Assembly (NCBI RefSeq): GCF_021018805.1
Contig: NC_086248.1
Coordinates: 22,638,922 to 22,702,921 of the forward strand
Length of the DNA: 64,000 bases
Source: Prinia subflava
Lineage: Eukaryota; Chordata; Aves; Passeriformes; Cisticolidae
Direction: 5' to 3'
The position numbers and the translations under genes are program-made. Under the pieces are notes generated by a model, which was not told where the DNA came from, did no database searches, and worked only from the letters and a program-made list of their open reading frames with translations. This document shows, piece by piece, positions 60,986 through 64,000 of this stretch; positions within the stretch are counted from its first letter, which is position 1; each line of letters begins with the position of its first letter.

Positions 60986-63900
60986 GAATTATTCCTAGAT
61001 AGATCTAGTTTAAATTGTCTCAGTAAATAGACTTCTGTCCCTCTAGGTTCCTTGCTAGCTGTTTAAACACTGATTTTCAAAACTGGTTTTGTCAAAAAAG
61101 ATCCCAAATATCATAAAATCATGCCTTTTTTTGTTGTATTGCATTCTTTGATTATTTTTGTGCCCATTTTTATGTGCCATTTTACTACATGTAGTAAAAT
61201 AGAACAAACTCTTGTTGTCAGTATAAAGTGATAAAATTAAAAATATTTTGGTCACATTAGATTCATGGTGGTGGGGAAAAACCAGGGTGGCCTACTCCTT
61301 AGTGCATCAAATAGCTATCAAAAGCTTTTCTAAATGCATTCTTTTGTTTACAGGGGGCCAAAATGCCATGTGCCATCTTGAGGGAAATGGATTTGGTGAT
61401 AAATTTATACATCTGTGTCCTCCAGTCTCAATCACATGACTCCTTGTGCCTTGAGGTGAAAATCCACGTAATGTTGCATAAGTGAGGGAATACACTGCCA
61501 CCACATCACTCCAGTATTTCAGAAAACTCTGGTGGAGGTTCAAGGTCATGGCTTTGAGCCGCTAAACTTCAGAGGGTTAGGGTGAAGTATTCCAGACATG
61601 GCATCTTGCTGTGTGTCAGAAACTTGCTGGAACTGCTGCACTTATAAACAAAGAGAAAGTTTTTTGCATTATTAGAAAAATGGACAAAACTGGGAGAATA
61701 GTGAGTGGTAACTATGGTCCTGCCTCCACTAGAAGTTCAAATCACCCCATTCTGTCTCTCTCTCTGACACACGTGTGCACACACGTATTTCTACCACATT
61801 CACTGCCAAGGTGACTGGGCACTGTAAGACTAATGCATGTAAATTTCAAAGGGGAGTGTTATACCTGGACCTAAATGTTATCTCTCAAATATCAATGATT
61901 ATTCCAGCAGAGATGTGGCAGATGTAAATTAAGTGGCATTGCAGACTTCTTACTAGAAGAAAAAAAAAATTTGCCTAGGTTTTAAATAAATATGATCCAT
62001 GGGACAAATTAATCAATCTTCATGATAGCTTACCTCTCTCTATAAGAGTGTCGATTTATGTGATGATGGTGGTTGTTGAATCTCTAGGGATAAAAGCTAT
62101 TGATTATTTCCAGAAATGAGCTAAAAATAGGGTTTGCAGCACTTATCTTTTAGGTGCTTATTGGCAAAGGAAGCTCAAAACAATATTCTAAGTTTACTAC
62201 TTGCAATTCCACTTTTCATAGAGGAATTGAATATTCACTGAGGAAGACAGAAACCCATCCAGAAGCACGACTCTGATGTGGTGATTAATGCCCTTCATGT
62301 AAGAGGGAAGCAGTAGGTGTCCAGTTCCTTTTTCGGCAGCTTTTTAAATATTTAATATTGATTTCCTTCAAGCAAGGTTTGGAACCCAAACCTTCTACCA
62401 CTAAAGGAAACTTTAACTGGAAACCATCACGACTCCACCAAAGGAGAACCCACGGCAGTCACAGCATATGCCAGGAAAAAAAATAATAAAGAAGACAAGA
62501 CAGGCTTTAATTTTCTAAGGAAAGAAGTAGATGAATGTAGATTTTTCACAAGGTAGCTAGGTACTCCAGCTGTTAAATTACTCTCTCTGCTGTGGGAAAG
62601 TAAGAGGGCACCATTTCCACCCCCAGAAATACCTTATACAAGGCCAAAGTTGGCAGGTGCACTTAAAGACAGCCAAGCTGTTTTATTCCTGTGGAAGACC
62701 ATCTACATTGAAGATTATAATGACTGTTCAATAACAGTCCTATACAAACTGACACAGTATGCAACCATTCTGAGTAGGCCAAAAAAATGTAATTTTAGGC
62801 TCAAAGGATATTTTCTAATGAAAAATAGCCTGTGTAAATTTCTATGGTTCTGGGGTTAAAGCAGCTGTTGAGTGGTAGTTCCATAAAATCCATGTACTAA
62901 ATGTAAATATCTTCACAATAAAGGGGAAACCTGATGCCTAAATTTTTCTGTGTATTTATTTACCACAGAGTGTCCACAATATCCATTAAATAAATCAGGA
63001 ACTCAAGAGTTCAGAACGTCTCAGATCTAGCTCTTGAATTTATACATGCCATTATTTTGTATTAGAATAATTACCAGGTTTTTATTTTCTGAAATTTTCA
63101 GGTACATGCAATACACCGTGCACACTAACGTGTTCTTGCCCCTTCTCAAAAGATGAGCAATAGTTTTGTTTGCACAGGAAAAGAGTAATTAATGCCTTCC
63201 TTTCCTGAACAGACTCTGTCAGAGAAATTCAGAAGTTTCTCCTGCATGGAAATGAAACAGAGCCTTTCACAAGAAACGAGACTGTTTCCTCTATCTCACA
63301 CTTTCTTGTTCACAGTGGTCAGCTATTCTCTTGCTGTGTATTTATTTGCAACCCTTTGTTTTGGTTTTATGATGCTGATAGGTTTTTCCACTGACAGCCC
63401 TGAAAGGAAGAGGTAGAATAAAAGCAAAATTCAGAATCCTTTATAGGATCTCTGTGCATCCTTTACAGCCATCTCAAATGCAGGTAGGAACGCTGCTGTC
63501 TTAGGCAACAAGAGAAACAATTCTTTTAAAGACAGTAACGATTTTTGTAGTATGAAACTGCAACAGGAAACCTATGGATTTGAGCTCACAGATTATGTTT
63601 TGTGTTTTAAGTTTTGAGCTAACTATCTATCTAGGGCAGAATTTTCAAATTTTTTTTTTTTTTTTAATTTGTTTTAGATCTGGGTCTTGAGAAGAGGGAA
63701 ATTAATTGATTTATAAGGCTGAAGTGGTTTCAGTGTTCGTAGTGTAATGGACCTCTTCTTAAAGCTTTTCTACCAGAAACTCTTGCAACATTTCCCTAAT
63801 CTTCACAGAAACCCAATCCCTCACTAGATCCCATCATTCAGATTTGTCACATCAGTTTTCCCACACCAGTTTTCACACTGGTTTTTCCTTATTGTCCCAG

Positions 63901-64000
63901 GAAAGTGAACACCATCAAGATATGACTTGTGACAAGTGAAACACTGGACCACAGGGGGAAAAACAGTATATATGGAAGATGAAGCTACTATTTAGTGTAC
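60986..64000. other. AT-rich unique DNA, no gene recognised
   Basis: No repeat family or exon recognised. There is a T-rich tract at about 63650-63666. ORFs at 61248-61439, 61307-61549 (minus), 62650-62859 and 63192-63416 lack domains. Confidence 0.45.

Overview
The window looks like a gene-poor, AT-rich piece of a bird nuclear genome, most likely a passerine (songbird). The evidence is the repeat content. There are seven fragments of CR1 LINEs, one SINE with a tRNA-Ile-like head and a CR1-like tail (the arrangement of zebra finch TguSINE1), and one complete solo LTR with an intact 5-bp target-site duplication. There are no bacterial-style operons, no rRNA or tRNA genes, no CRISPR arrays, and no exon of a gene family that I recognise. 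Family names rest on remembered consensus features, because no database could be searched.

Layout. Positions 1-4050: an inverted pair of about 170-bp arms (62-236 and 3085-3256) encloses a 5'-truncated CR1 (770-2478), followed by the solo LTR (3418-4040). Positions 6341-7265: an antisense CR1 that contains a 44-bp unit amplified four times. Positions 9661-10312: a CpG-rich island, mostly a 26-28-bp GC-rich minisatellite of about 16 copies. Positions 10.3-36 kb: mostly unique AT-rich DNA with simple repeats, the SINE at 20588-20724, and two stretches that look like conserved non-coding DNA. Positions 36.2-44.3 kb: the only part with coding-like signals, all on the minus strand. These are a signal-peptide first exon (39645-39414) whose splice phase fits a second exon (37043-36829), and separately a basic 91-codon ORF (43837-43562). 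Older CR1 pieces lie at 38920-39130 and 40160-40378. Positions 45-64 kb: further CR1 pieces (45040-45752, 55035-55242, 60560-60985), a T43-(GT)15 microsatellite, a cluster of SOX-like palindromes near 53.4 kb and a GC-rich exon-like block at 57.8-58.05 kb.

I found no clear new biological system. The items most worth checking are the putative two-exon secreted protein, the CpG minisatellite, the 3-kb inverted-arm structure and the tandem expansion inside the antisense CR1. Most ORFs of 60-130 codons are chance readings of low-complexity or repeat DNA and are left out.
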